Below are positions 52,921-62,900 of a stretch of 64,000 nucleotides of DNA, piece by piece. This DNA comes from Berkiella_A sp963976875. GTDB taxonomy: Bacteria > Pseudomonadota > Gammaproteobacteria > Berkiellales > Berkiellaceae. Made by a program: the position numbers and the translations under genes. Numbering within the stretch: position 1 is the stretch's first letter; each line of letters begins with the position of its first letter. The notes beneath the pieces were generated by a model. That model saw nothing but the letters and a program-made list of their open reading frames with translations, was not told where the DNA came from and did no database searches. The stretch covers positions 1-64,000 of the forward strand of contig CAXBML010000006.1 of the NCBI GenBank assembly GCA_963976875.1, read 5' to 3'.

Positions 52921-54438
52921 CTAAATTATATGGGGCTTTATTTCTGAAATCTTAGCGTTAATTTGGCGAGTTTCACGTTCAGTAATCGGGCTTAATTTTT
53001 TGGCTATTTCTAATTGTCTTAAGGCACTTCGGTATTCGCCATATAATTTGAGGGCTTGTGCTTGAGCCAAATGTGCTTTAACCGGGTTGTTATTTTTAGT
53101 ATAGGCAGAAGACAATAGCATATATAGTTCGGGTTGGTGGGGGTTAAAGTGCATATGTTTTTTCACGACACGAATGGCTTCTATGCTTTTATTTTGATCG
53201 ATTAACCAGTTTGCCAGAGTGACTGTAAGCGCGTTATGTTTTGGGTTTGTTTTCAAGGCAGTTTTTAGTTCTGATATTGCGCCTTGGAAGTCCTTTTGTT
53301 CCATTTTCATTTCAGCTTTAGCAAGCAAAAATAATGGTTCATTTGCAGACTGACTGAGTAATTTCTCAATAACGGGGGCTGCTTTATTAGGGTGGCCTTC
53401 TTGTAAATGAGACAATGCTAGTCCATACAAGGTGCCGATCCGGTCTCTGTAGGTGCCTTTGTCTAATGCTTGCTCAAAATAGCGAGTGGCTTCTTGAGGT
53501 GTTTTTGCTGTGGCAACATATACTCTTGCTCTGACTAGGTGAAATAATTGGCTGTCAGGAATCTGCTTGTAAGGAAATTGCTCTGCTCTTGACTTAGACA
53601 CCATTAATCTTTCAGATGATAGGGGGTGGGTTAGTAAATATTCGGGTATCCAGCGTCCATAAAATCGAGTGTCTTGTTGCATGCGATGAAAAAAGCTTGG
53701 CATTCCCATAGGATCGTAGCCTGCTTGGGCTAATGCTTGTATGCCAATTGAGTCAGCCTCACGTTCATGTTCTCGGGTAAAATTAATCATGGCTTGTTGG
53801 CTGCCCGCCAATGTTGCTGCAAGGGCACCTGTACCGGCTTCAGGGTTTTGGGTCGCTAATATAACGGACGCGATAAGGCCTGCGATAGTCGATAATTTTA
53901 CGCGCCCCATGTGTTCATACATTCTGGCTATATGTCTTTGTTTTACATGCGCCACCTCATGCGCTATAACGCCAGCCAACTCACTTTCAGTTTCAGTCGC
54001 TAAAATTAAACCTGAATTAATACCAATATAGCCCCCAGGCAGAGCAAACGCATTGATTCTGGGATCCAATACGGTGAAAAAGCGGAAGTGGTTTTGAGAA
54101 TGTGAAAAAGTGGCGATGACTCTATAACCTACAGAAGCAAGGTATTCATTAATGATATTATCGCGAGATAGATGTAAGCTTCTTTCTATTTCCCCTACAA
54201 TAGAGCGTCCTAGTTCTAGCTCTTCCTGGGGGGATAATATGGGCGTACTTGCGCTACCTAGATCGGGAAGGTTGTTATTGTTTGCATACAGCGGTTGGCT
54301 AGAAAAAATAAGTATAGCCAAAGGGAGCATGAAAATATTATGCTTCCACTGAAAAACAGTATGGTCATTTTGTCTGGCAAATAATTTTTGCTGACGTTGA
54401 GCGCACCAAGATTTTAGTTTATTGACTAATTTATACAT
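52921..54438 (-). CDS. bepA: outer-membrane assembly metalloprotease (M48, TPR)
   Basis: BepA (YfgC) is a periplasmic chaperone and protease that promotes LptD maturation and clears misassembled barrels with BAM. The 505-residue product has the zinc motif HEVAH at 160-164 and the third ligand region EHEREADS near 223-230, followed by TPR repeats from about 305 to 490. The N-terminus is unusual: 28 polar residues precede the signal helix (IFMLPLAILIFSSQPLYA), so the true start may be later or the n-region long. perM is divergent from it, as the E. coli order bepA, perM suggests. Confidence 0.9.
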   Translation of the reverse strand: MYKLVNKLKSWCAQRQQKLFARQNDHTVFQWKHNIFMLPLAILIFSSQPLYANNNNLPDLGSASTPILSPQEELELGRSIVGEIERSLHLSRDNIINEYLASVGYRVIATFSHSQNHFRFFTVLDPRINAFALPGGYIGINSGLILATETESELAGVIAHEVAHVKQRHIARMYEHMGRVKLSTIAGLIASVILATQNPEAGTGALAATLAGSQQAMINFTREHEREADSIGIQALAQAGYDPMGMPSFFHRMQQDTRFYGRWIPEYLLTHPLSSERLMVSKSRAEQFPYKQIPDSQLFHLVRARVYVATAKTPQEATRYFEQALDKGTYRDRIGTLYGLALSHLQEGHPNKAAPVIEKLLSQSANEPLFLLAKAEMKMEQKDFQGAISELKTALKTNPKHNALTVTLANWLIDQNKSIEAIRVVKKHMHFNPHQPELYMLLSSAYTKNNNPVKAHLAQAQALKLYGEYRSALRQLEIAKKLSPITERETRQINAKISEIKPHII

Positions 54439-54494
54439 ATTACAATCATTTTAACTCAAAATTGGGCTATGCGCTTACTAATTAGGAGAACAAT

Positions 54495-55559
54495 GTGATA
54501 GATGTCCTCAAACAGTGGTTTGGTCGTTATTTTTCTGATCCTGAAGCTGTGTTATTGGTGGTAATGCTATTGGGTGGATTTTTATTAATAGCACTAATGG
54601 GAGAAATCCTAGCTCCTGTTCTTGCTAGTATTGTAATAGCCTATTTATTACAGTGGCTTATAAATTTATTTGTTTCTTGGCGTGTGCCCCGATTACCCTC
54701 AGTTATCATTGTGTATATCTCTTTTATTGGGCTATTTTTTTACTCCATGTTGGTTTTATGGCCTATTATTTGGACGCAGCTAGTTAAGCTCGTGGACGAG
54801 CTTCCAAATATGATCATGTTAACAAAGCAGTACATGTATTTATTGCCAGAAAAATTCCCGGAGTTTGTTTCTAAAGACACGATTGATTCCGCAGTTGCAA
54901 GCACATCAATTGAGATTAAACGTTCAGCAAGCCGTATTGTGACAGCTTCTATCGCAAACATCCCCAGCATAATTGCTCTGATTGTATATTTAATCTTGGT
55001 GCCTATTATGGTGTTTTTCTTTTTGAAAGATCACAACCAAATAATTGGTTATGTTACTAATTTTTTGCCGGACAAACGCAGGGTACTCCATACTGTTTGG
55101 ATAGAGCTGGATGAACAAATTGGTAATTACGTTCGAGGAAAAGTGGCCGAAGTTCTGATTGTTGGGATTGTTAGTTATGCAACTTTTGCTTTTTTGGGGT
55201 TGCAGTACGCCATCTTGCTTGCTGTTATTGTGGGATTTTCTGTCTTGGTGCCCTATGTCGGTGCCGCAGTCGTAACGGTTCCGGTTATGTTGGTTGCATT
55301 TTTTCAATGGGGGCTAGAATCCCAGTTTGTGTATGTGGTTATTGCATACGGGGTTATTCAAGCGCTAGATGGGAATGTACTCGTTCCCCTATTATTTAGT
55401 GAGGCCGTCAATGTACATCCGGTGGCGATTATCATTGCGGTTTTAGTTTTCGGCGGCTTTTGGGGTTTTTGGGGCATATTTTTTGCGATACCCCTGGCAA
55501 CCTTGGTAAAAGCATTGATTGTGGCTTGGCCTAAGCGGGAGCGGGTGGCAGCCTGTTAA
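54495..55559 (+). CDS. perM: AI-2E/PerM family transporter
   Basis: The 354-residue membrane protein has about eight membrane segments and family pieces LAPVLASIVIAYLLQWLIN near residue 36, VPIMVFFFLKDHNQIIGYV near 170, LPDKRR, GVIQALDGNVLVPLLFSEAVNVHP near 285 and FWGFWGIFFAIPLATLVKAL at the end. PerM-type proteins are putative permeases of unproven substrate. The GTG start at 54495 has AGGAG seven bases upstream. It is followed by repeat copy 2. Confidence 0.88.
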   Translation: MIDVLKQWFGRYFSDPEAVLLVVMLLGGFLLIALMGEILAPVLASIVIAYLLQWLINLFVSWRVPRLPSVIIVYISFIGLFFYSMLVLWPIIWTQLVKLVDELPNMIMLTKQYMYLLPEKFPEFVSKDTIDSAVASTSIEIKRSASRIVTASIANIPSIIALIVYLILVPIMVFFFLKDHNQIIGYVTNFLPDKRRVLHTVWIELDEQIGNYVRGKVAEVLIVGIVSYATFAFLGLQYAILLAVIVGFSVLVPYVGAAVVTVPVMLVAFFQWGLESQFVYVVIAYGVIQALDGNVLVPLLFSEAVNVHPVAIIIAVLVFGGFWGFWGIFFAIPLATLVKALIVAWPKRERVAAC

Positions 55560-55568
55560 CTTATGGAT

Positions 55569-55736
55569 GATAAGCGAAGCAAATCAATCCTTCTCCCAAT
55601 ACTGGGAGTGGAAGGCAGTAGGACTGGTGAGGGTTAATTTGGGTGGTAATTATCAGTAATCCACACCGGGTTGACTGCGCTGAAACTTAGCAAACCCTCT
55701 TCTCCCAGTATTGGGAGAAGGATTGGTTCGCTTATC
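55569..55736. repeat. MITE/REP-like element with hairpins at both ends, copy 2
   Basis: The element of about 168 bases has terminal inverted repeats (GATAAGCGAA at the left, TTCGCTTATC at the right), and the inner ends CAATCCTT and AAGGATTG also pair. The end hairpins are TCTCCCAATACTGGGAG and TCTCCCAGTATTGGGAGA. Shared with copy 1 (18153-18327) are GGTGAGGGTT and the right-hand segment TTAGCAAACC...TCTCCCAGTATTGGGAGA. The outermost repeats differ between copies, but are inverted within each copy. It fills most of the gap between perM and the phoH-like gene. Confidence 0.75.
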
Positions 55737-55771
55737 AGGGAAATAAACGTTATCGATACACCGCATTAATT

Positions 55772-57187
55772 TTACAAAGCTTTTACAGCATAATCAGCGA
55801 GTCTGGAGCGTTCTCCTCGTGTTAAAGTCATATGAGCGCTATGTTTCCAGCCTTTGAAACACTGTACGGCATAGGTGAGACCGGAGTTTGTTTCTGTCAA
55901 ATAGGGCGTATCAATCTGATTAATATTGCCCAAACATACAATTTTAGTGCCTGGACCTGCGCGTGTAATTAAGGTTTGCATTTGTTTTGACGTGAGATTT
56001 TGTGCCTCGTCGATAATGATAAACTTGTTTAAGAAAGTTCTACCACGCATAAAATTCAAAGAGCGAATCTTGATACGTTGTTTTAACATTTCTTCCATGT
56101 CACTGTCTTTTTTGCCATCGGCGCCCAATTCTTCTCCTAAAACTTCTAAGTTATCTAACAAGGCTCCCATCCAGGGTGTCATTTTTTCTTCCTCTGTGCC
56201 GGGTAAGAAACCAATGTCTTCCCCCACCGGAACTGTAACCCGAGTCATAATGATTTCACGATAACGTTTGGTTTCGAGTGTTTGTTCTAATGCCGCCGCC
56301 AGAGTTAACAAAGTTTTTCCGGTTCCTGCACTGCCAACCAGAGAGACAAAGTCAATATCAGGATCCATTAAGAAGTTTAGAGCAAAGCTTTGCTCCCGGT
56401 TGCGAGCTTTGATACCACAAAGCTTGTTCTTCTTTTTCCTGAAGTCTTTGGCATATTCAATGTTGGCGCTTTCCTCTTCCACATCCCGGACAATAGCCTC
56501 AAAATCAGAGCCATCCTCAGTGTAAAGGCAGGTATTATTCACCCATTCTTTAGTTTGAGGTCCAGTAATTTGATAGAAAGTGCGACCATCTTGTTGCCAA
56601 GAGGACATGTTATTACCGTGGTTATCCCAAAATTTATTGTCAAGACAAAAACTGCCTTGATGCATATAGCTCATGTCATCTAATACTTGGTCATTATGAT
56701 AATCTTCAGCATGAATGCCTATGACAGCCGCTTTAATTCTGAGATTGATGTCTTTTGACACCAAGGCCACCAGAATATCAGGATTTTTGGCTTGCAATGC
56801 CAGAGCCGTGGACAAAATAGAGTTGTCCGGTTTGTTGCCAGGCAAAGATACCGGGAGGAGTACAGGGAGTTCTTCACTTTGGAATAATAGCTTACCGCAT
56901 GCTTGTAAGTTATCAGTTTTGAGCTGTTCTGGGGGATGTAACGGAATGCCTTGTAAAATTTCACGCGCCGATGATTTGTTGACAAGGGCATCTAAATAAC
57001 GGTTGGCTTGTCGAACATTGCGAGCAGAATCGGATAAACCTTTTTTGCCTTGATCTAGTTCTTCCAGTACCACCATGGGTAAATAGATGTCATGTTCTTT
57101 AAAACGAAATATGGCGCTAGGGTCATGTATGAGTATATTAGTATCTAAGACGAATAATTTCTTTTTCTCAGTATGCATACTATCCAT
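55772..57187 (-). CDS. PIN-PhoH ATPase (PhoH2/YlaK-like)
   Basis: The 471-residue protein joins an N-terminal PIN ribonuclease domain (VLDTNILIHDPSAIF at 13-27, further acidic residues at about 120-145) to a PhoH-type ATPase/helicase domain with Walker A GSAGTGKT at 285-292 and Walker B IIDEAQN at 391-397. PIN-PhoH (PhoH2) proteins act as sequence-specific RNases and RNA helicases in mycobacteria; the role in gammaproteobacteria is less clear. It is minus-strand and lies 48 bases from gcvR, likely co-transcribed. In E. coli this spot between perM and gcvR holds bcp, not a PhoH gene. Confidence 0.9.
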   Translation of the reverse strand: MDSMHTEKKKLFVLDTNILIHDPSAIFRFKEHDIYLPMVVLEELDQGKKGLSDSARNVRQANRYLDALVNKSSAREILQGIPLHPPEQLKTDNLQACGKLLFQSEELPVLLPVSLPGNKPDNSILSTALALQAKNPDILVALVSKDINLRIKAAVIGIHAEDYHNDQVLDDMSYMHQGSFCLDNKFWDNHGNNMSSWQQDGRTFYQITGPQTKEWVNNTCLYTEDGSDFEAIVRDVEEESANIEYAKDFRKKKNKLCGIKARNREQSFALNFLMDPDIDFVSLVGSAGTGKTLLTLAAALEQTLETKRYREIIMTRVTVPVGEDIGFLPGTEEEKMTPWMGALLDNLEVLGEELGADGKKDSDMEEMLKQRIKIRSLNFMRGRTFLNKFIIIDEAQNLTSKQMQTLITRAGPGTKIVCLGNINQIDTPYLTETNSGLTYAVQCFKGWKHSAHMTLTRGERSRLADYAVKAL

Positions 57188-57235
57188 GTATGTGTCCTTA
57201 TTGTTAGAAACACTTACTGCCTCTTAATAATAGTA

Positions 57236-57778
57236 CTATTTTAACGGTTCCATGACTATATCGAGATTGTATTCTTCACAGTACAGTAAAAAGCTCTCTC
57301 TAAAGCTAGTTAAGTTGGCTTTCACTGGAATGTAAGTGTGAAAACTAATGCTTGTCATTGGGGTGCCAGTTTTCTGAGCTATAAAGTGCTCTACGTTTAA
57401 TTCATCGACATTCATTGCTTTTTTATGGAAAAAGTATGTGAGAGCAAACAAAATACCCACTTTATCGGGCGATATGGCTTGAATATAATAAGGTACTTTG
57501 CTTTCTTTATTTTTAGTGGTCTGGGCGCGTTTTACTTGTAAGCTAATATCTTGTTGTTTAGCCAATTTTTCTAAAGTACTTTCTAACTTTGCAATAGCAT
57601 GCCAAGTTCCCGAGGCCTCTAATAATAGTCCAAAAGAATCTCCTGTCGCAGATAGCTTACTTGTGACTATAGAGCAATTACATTGTTTTGCGGCTTTTGA
57701 AAATAAATGGATGGTACTGGGCTTATCTTCGCCCAAAGCAGAGATTAAAATTGTGTGTTGGACTTTTGGGTTTGTCAT
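57236..57778 (-). CDS. gcvR: glycine cleavage system transcriptional repressor (ACT domains)
   Basis: The 180-residue protein contains two ACT domains (about 6-85 with QHTILISALGEDKPSTIHLFSKAA, and 94-175 with YYIQAISPDKVGILFALTYFFHKKAMNVDEL). GcvR in E. coli blocks the activator GcvA when glycine is low. Its place beside dapA, with purC after, is the same as in E. coli. No glycine cleavage genes occur in the window. Divergent from dapA with 231 bases between, a stretch in which I see no gene. Confidence 0.85.
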   Translation of the reverse strand: MTNPKVQHTILISALGEDKPSTIHLFSKAAKQCNCSIVTSKLSATGDSFGLLLEASGTWHAIAKLESTLEKLAKQQDISLQVKRAQTTKNKESKVPYYIQAISPDKVGILFALTYFFHKKAMNVDELNVEHFIAQKTGTPMTSISFHTYIPVKANLTSFRESFLLYCEEYNLDIVMEPLK

Positions 57779-58009
57779 ATAACATAGCCTTGTATCAGTT
57801 TCGCGTAGTTACACCATGCTATTATCCCTAATATGTCGTCAGTGCAATATTACTTATTTTTCTGTTTTATTCAGCAAAGTTGGCATTCTACCATGAATGA
57901 AATGGTTTTTAAGTGTGATTACGCGATCGCCAAGGCGGGTAAATTAAGGCACAGTTGCGCCAATAGCCACTGCGTGGTAGGTTGAGTCCAAGTTTATGAG
58001 GAGACACTT

Positions 58010-58897
58010 ATGTTTAAAGGATCTGCGGTTGCTTTGGTCACGCCAATGCATACCGATACATCAATTGATTTTGATGCATTAATAGATTTGGTTGAGTGGC
58101 AAGTGAGCAGTGGCACCCAAGCGCTTGTTATAAATGGTACAACAGCAGAAACGCCCACACTATCTTGGTCAGAGCAATGCCAGATCATTGAAGCGGTGGT
58201 GCAAAAAGTAAATGGACGTATTCCTATCATTGTTGGGACAGGGAGTAATGCAACGGCTCAAGTCATTGAGCGCAATAAAATAGTCAGTTCTATGGGGGTG
58301 GATGGGTTGTTGATTGTATCGCCCTACTATAATAAGCCAACACAGCAAGGATTGATCTCACATTTTGAATCCATCGCAGAGCATACAGATTTACCTATAT
58401 TGTTATATAATCACCCGGGTAGAACGGGCGTAGACTTGGAGCCTGAGGCAGTGATACATTTGTCCCAGCAAAAAAATATTGTTGGAATTAAAGAAGTCAG
58501 TGGTGACTTACATCGGATTCAAGCATATAAGCAAAAGTGTCATCCTGACTCAAATGGGGCTGGTTTTCATGTTTATTGCGGTGATGATGCGGTGAATTTA
58601 CCTTTCATACTTCAAGGCGGGGATGGTGTTATATCGGTTTCAGCCAATATTGTACCTACCTTTATGCAACAAATGTGTGAATATGCGCTGTTAAATGATA
58701 TAACCAATGCACAAATATTAGATGCTAAAATGCAACCCTTGAACGATTTGCTGGCCGTTGAGTCGAATCCTATTCCTGTCAAGTGGGCGCTACATCTTAT
58801 GGGTAAGATATCGACAGGTATTCGTTTGCCATTAATAGAATTAACTGAGGTGCATCGAGCACCTCTAAAACAAATACTCAAAGTTTTTGGAGAATAA
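58010..58897 (+). CDS. dapA: 4-hydroxy-tetrahydrodipicolinate synthase
   Basis: DapA joins pyruvate and aspartate semialdehyde in the lysine and meso-diaminopimelate pathway. The 295-residue product has the Schiff-base Lys161 in VGIKEVSGD, Tyr133 in LLYNHPGRTG and Thr44-Thr45 in NGTTAETPTLS, all at the same numbers as in E. coli. The usual GTTGES is GTTAET here, a mild change. GAGGAG lies just upstream of the ATG. It is followed after two bases by the BamC-like lipoprotein gene and then purC, the conserved dapA-bamC-purC order. Confidence 0.96.
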   Translation: MFKGSAVALVTPMHTDTSIDFDALIDLVEWQVSSGTQALVINGTTAETPTLSWSEQCQIIEAVVQKVNGRIPIIVGTGSNATAQVIERNKIVSSMGVDGLLIVSPYYNKPTQQGLISHFESIAEHTDLPILLYNHPGRTGVDLEPEAVIHLSQQKNIVGIKEVSGDLHRIQAYKQKCHPDSNGAGFHVYCGDDAVNLPFILQGGDGVISVSANIVPTFMQQMCEYALLNDITNAQILDAKMQPLNDLLAVESNPIPVKWALHLMGKISTGIRLPLIELTEVHRAPLKQILKVFGE

Positions 58898-58899
58898 TA

Positions 58900-59157
58900 A
58901 TGAAAAAAGGCCTGATGGTTATGGCATGCTTATTGATGCTAACAGGGTGTGAGTTTCTTCATGAGCAGCGTGCTGTTTATGTTCGTGACCGAGGGGAAGA
59001 TTACTTAACCAGTGAACTGGTCGCACCATTAGATGTGCCTTCGCCATTAACGTATAACCATTCACATGTATTCCCGCTGCCAAATACAACGCCTGTGCTG
59101 GGTAGCTTGGATAATATTTCAATACAGCCCCCAGGGTTTGGCGAAGATCTTTCATAA
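58900..59157 (+). CDS. bamC: short BamC-like outer-membrane lipoprotein
   Basis: The 85-residue precursor has a lipoprotein signal with lipobox LTGC (Cys17). After it the protein has a few charged residues and a low-complexity stretch with conserved style YLTSELVAPLDVPSP, FPLPNTTP and PPGF. E. coli BamC (344 residues) starts with a lipidated cysteine followed by an unstructured segment that lies on BamD, and that segment has the same YLEA..L..P......P pattern. Here the two helix-grip domains are missing, so only the N-terminal BamD-binding part remains. Assignment rests mostly on its place between dapA and purC. It overlaps neither gene. Confidence 0.6.
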   Translation: MKKGLMVMACLLMLTGCEFLHEQRAVYVRDRGEDYLTSELVAPLDVPSPLTYNHSHVFPLPNTTPVLGSLDNISIQPPGFGEDLS

Positions 59158-59189
59158 GTTTTTTTATATTGAAAGTTTAGAGGTTACCT

Positions 59190-59906
59190 ATGGTTTCTAA
59201 GTTAATAGAAAAGTATAAAGGCAAAGCCAAAACATTATACACAACAGAAGATCCATCTAAATTCTATTGTGAATTCAGAAATGATACATCTGCTTTTAAT
59301 GGCATTAAAGTCGAAAGCTTAGATAGAAAGGGCTTGGTCAATAATTATTTTAATGCCCATATCATGCACCATTTAGAAAATAATGGTGTGGACACACATT
59401 TTGTGGAGCGGATAGCGGATAATGCTTCTTTAGTGAAAAAGCTAGAGATGTTTCCATTAGAATGCGTTGTGCGTAATGTGGCGGCTGGTAGCATTTGTAA
59501 ACGCTTAGGCTTAGAAAAAGGGCAAAAGCTGAGTCCGCCTGTATTCGAGTTTTTTTATAAAAACGATGCTTTGGGTGATCCCTTCATTAATGAGTCCTAC
59601 ATAGAAACTTTTCACTGGGCAACAAAGTCAGATGTTGAAAAAATGAAGGCTGTAACACTGCAAGTCAATGATATCTTATCTAAATTATTTTTGGATCATG
59701 GTATGGTTTTAGTTGATTATAAACTTGAATTTGGTATTACGGATGGCAAAATAGTGCTGGGCGATGAGTTTACCCCTGATGGTTGTCGTATTTGGGACGC
59801 AGAAACCTTAGAAGTATTTGATAAAGATCGTTTTAGGCAAGACTTAGGCAATGTGGTGGAGTCGTATGAGACTGTAGCAAGACGTTTGAGTGTTATCTTA
59901 CCTTAA
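59190..59906 (+). CDS. purC: phosphoribosylaminoimidazole-succinocarboxamide synthase
   Basis: PurC forms SAICAR from CAIR and aspartate using ATP in purine synthesis. The 238-residue product begins KLIEKYKGKAKTLYTTEDPSKF, has FRNDTSAFNG near residue 29, ECVVRNVAAGSICKRLG near 92, and the closing LVDYKLEFG and DEFTPDGCRIWD segments of bacterial PurC. AGAGG lies before the ATG. tamB converges across a terminator. Confidence 0.96.
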   Translation: MVSKLIEKYKGKAKTLYTTEDPSKFYCEFRNDTSAFNGIKVESLDRKGLVNNYFNAHIMHHLENNGVDTHFVERIADNASLVKKLEMFPLECVVRNVAAGSICKRLGLEKGQKLSPPVFEFFYKNDALGDPFINESYIETFHWATKSDVEKMKAVTLQVNDILSKLFLDHGMVLVDYKLEFGITDGKIVLGDEFTPDGCRIWDAETLEVFDKDRFRQDLGNVVESYETVARRLSVILP

Positions 59907-59914
59907 CGATTAAA

Positions 59915-59940
59915 TAAAAATTGAGCTGCTAAGGCAGCTC
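59915..59940 (-). terminator. rho-independent terminator of tamB
   Basis: A 7-bp stem (GAGCTGC at 59923-59929, GCAGCTC at 59934-59940, loop TAAG) is followed on the minus strand by AATTTTTATTT. It lies 14 bases past the tamB stop codon. Confidence 0.75.
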
Positions 59941-59953
59941 CCTCAGTTCTGCT

Positions 59954-62900
59954 TTAATAGTTCTTGCGCCAAAACAGCTTTATATTGTTGTTTGTTTCTC
60001 CAGTGCCAGTACTGCTTTCCACAGAAAAATTATCAGAGACATCTATTTGTATCGTCACCTTTGAACTTTCTGCGGAAGCGCCTTGTTCCGCTTTGAGATA
60101 AACATTATCTAGCAAATATTTTCCTGCCGTGATCGAAGCACCACTTTCTGTATTCACAATATCTAAATCATCGACTTTTAAAATTTCGCGGGTTTTACCT
60201 AGTAAATCCAGACGCCCGCCAGATTTTCCTGAACTAGCTAAATCCTTTAAAGCCAAGGCGAGTTGAATTTTTTGGAAAGGAGATAAACTGGATAGACTAC
60301 TACCAAACATTATTTTTGCAATAATTTCATCTTGTGGTAGTGAAGGTACCGAGGATATTTTAATTTTGGCATTATCAGGTGTGCCAGTCACTTTTATAAT
60401 GGCTGTAATGTCATTTGCTGTTGTGGCTGCTTGAAAGTCTAGATCAATATCATCACCTTCAATACGAACATTACCTTTTTGTAAGGTGAAATTCTTATTT
60501 AGGAATGTAAATTTACCGCGTAGCAATTTTAGCTGCCCATCAACCTTGGGCTGACTGGCTGCCCCCGAGATGTGCAATTTGCCACCAAGCTCCGCATCTA
60601 ATCCTTTGCCCCTTAAGAAGATTCGTTTGGGGAAGTCAATGTTTAAGTCTAGTCGGGCTGGTGCTATATTTTCAGTCGTTGCTTGATGATAAGCTTTTTG
60701 TTGCTTTACAGTGTAAGCCTTTTTTGAAATAACATTAATCTCTGGGATATTCGCAGGTAGGCTATCTGGAATGGTGATATTAAGCGATTGCCAAGTAATA
60801 TTCCCTGAGATAAGGGGGGTTAAAAGGTTGCCTTTGATAGCCAGTTGACCATTTGCGATACCATCGTATGCGTCAGAATTGAGAAGATGCATTTCATGCA
60901 TGTCTCCTGTGAGCCATATTTGGGGATTGGGGTTTCCAATATCAAAAAAGCCTTTAAAATTCATGTTGCCTGTCTTGGAGTCGGTGGCAGAAAGTTCTTT
61001 AATGACGATTTTATTATCTTTTGCAACCGCATTTAAAGAAATATTTTTTAGGGTTAGGCCAGTAGGTTGATCTTTTATTTCAACATTGCTTAGCCGAAGG
61101 AAACCAACCATATTGGGTTGGTTGCTGGAGCCAGAAAAAGACAAATCTGTCACCAATGATCCGGTTATGGCTGTTCTATTATTGGACAGCAGCCTGTTGA
61201 TGACTTCCAGGTTAGTTTCAGATTTAACTTTTCCTGATAATTGTTGTTTTTGCGGGTACAGAATAAGTTGGGGCCATGAGGTGTCCGCTTGAATTTCACT
61301 TATTATATTTTGATTATTCAACAATACGGCATGAATTTTTAATAAATTATTTTGCGTTATTGCTGTCGTATTAAAATTAAATGGTGTTTTGTACTCTGAT
61401 ATGCCGTCAATATTAAAATCTTGTAGTTTGACGTTTATATTTAAGTTGGGTTTTTCGGCCGTGCCAGAAAAGTCAACAACGCCAGAAATAATGCCATTTT
61501 GAATGTCAATAGGCATTTTTTCTAGAATGGATGTTGAGACGTTATCTACAAGTAGTTTTAGAGACTGATGGGTTGGCGTGTAAAGTCCTTGCCCTTTGAG
61601 TGTCCCGCCATTGATGTTGCCGGATATGTCTTCTATAGAAATATGCTTAGTATTTTTGATTTTTGTTTTGATGGAGGCTTCTGTTAAGAATATATTCTGA
61701 GTCGTATTTTCATAGTTCAACTGATTTATATCAACGGTACCAGATATAATGGGTTGTTTGATTTTACCTTTTAGGTTAAATCTTGCATCCAATATGCCGT
61801 CAACTTTACTGTTATCCTGCTCTTTAACGGATAGGATATGAGATAAATTGGAGAGCACTTTAATTTGGGTATTCAGTAAATATTCGTTTAGCTCAAAAGA
61901 GGATATATCGGGAAAAGGGGAGTCCGCCTGGACGTTAACCGCTAGGAGACTATTCAAGAATAGATCTGCATTGGCGGAAATATTTTTATTTTTAACGTTT
62001 AATTTGGCTTTTAGTAATAGGTTGTTGTTTTTAAAATATTCAGGATGGTCCGCCTTAGCATCAAGTTGTAAAACAGATTGGATGGCCGGATCTTTTATGC
62101 TGCCTTGGGCAGAAAACTCACCAAGCAAGATACCTTGAGACAGCTTAATTTGATCGTGCTGTACGTCAGGGATGGGAATGTTTTTTATGTTCCCTGTTAT
62201 ATTTATATGATCTTTCTCATAGTCACCCTTGATTTGAATGAGGCCGGTATTATAATGCGCGATGATATTATCTAATGAAATTTTGTTGTGCTTTGAAGCA
62301 TAAATTTTACCTGAAATATCTATCGGTATTTGTCGGTACGTGCCTGTAGCAGAATCAATTATCAGCGCCAAATTATTTTGGTATTGGACATCTGCTTTGA
62401 TGTTGAGAACAATAGGATAATCAGTTGATTCGAATAAATTTAGCTCATCGAGCAGGTAGGGGGTTTGCTCATTCAGCTTTAAATTGAGCTGTACAAGGTT
62501 TTCTTTAGATTTTGTACGTAAGGATAAAAGCGTATTCTTTAGCGTATCTAAGACGCTTAAATTAATGATTTTATTTTCTAGATCTATGTTGCCTTGTATA
62601 TCAAAAATTTTGTTTGCTTTAACCACAGATACCGAAATTGCGTTAATACGAAGTGGCACAGCGAAATTGTCTACGGTAAACTTATCCTGATTTTGGGCTG
62701 ACTTATGATCGGGCTTAGGTTCTTGAGTTGAAAGCTGCTTTTGAAATTGCTCATCAATAATGAGTTGTTTGATTTGAATGGCGTCTATGGAGACGCGTTT
62801 AAAGAATAACGCTCGAAATTCCCATCTGATGTCTATGTCGTGGGCGTCAACTAAAAGTTGATTATTTTGTCGGAGGCTTACTTTTTTTATACTGAAGTGA

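Noticed and set aside
57779..58009. Possible tRNA or small RNA gene between gcvR and dapA
   Set aside because: No cloverleaf with TTCRANY loop, anticodon stem or CCA end. Only short inverted repeats are present.
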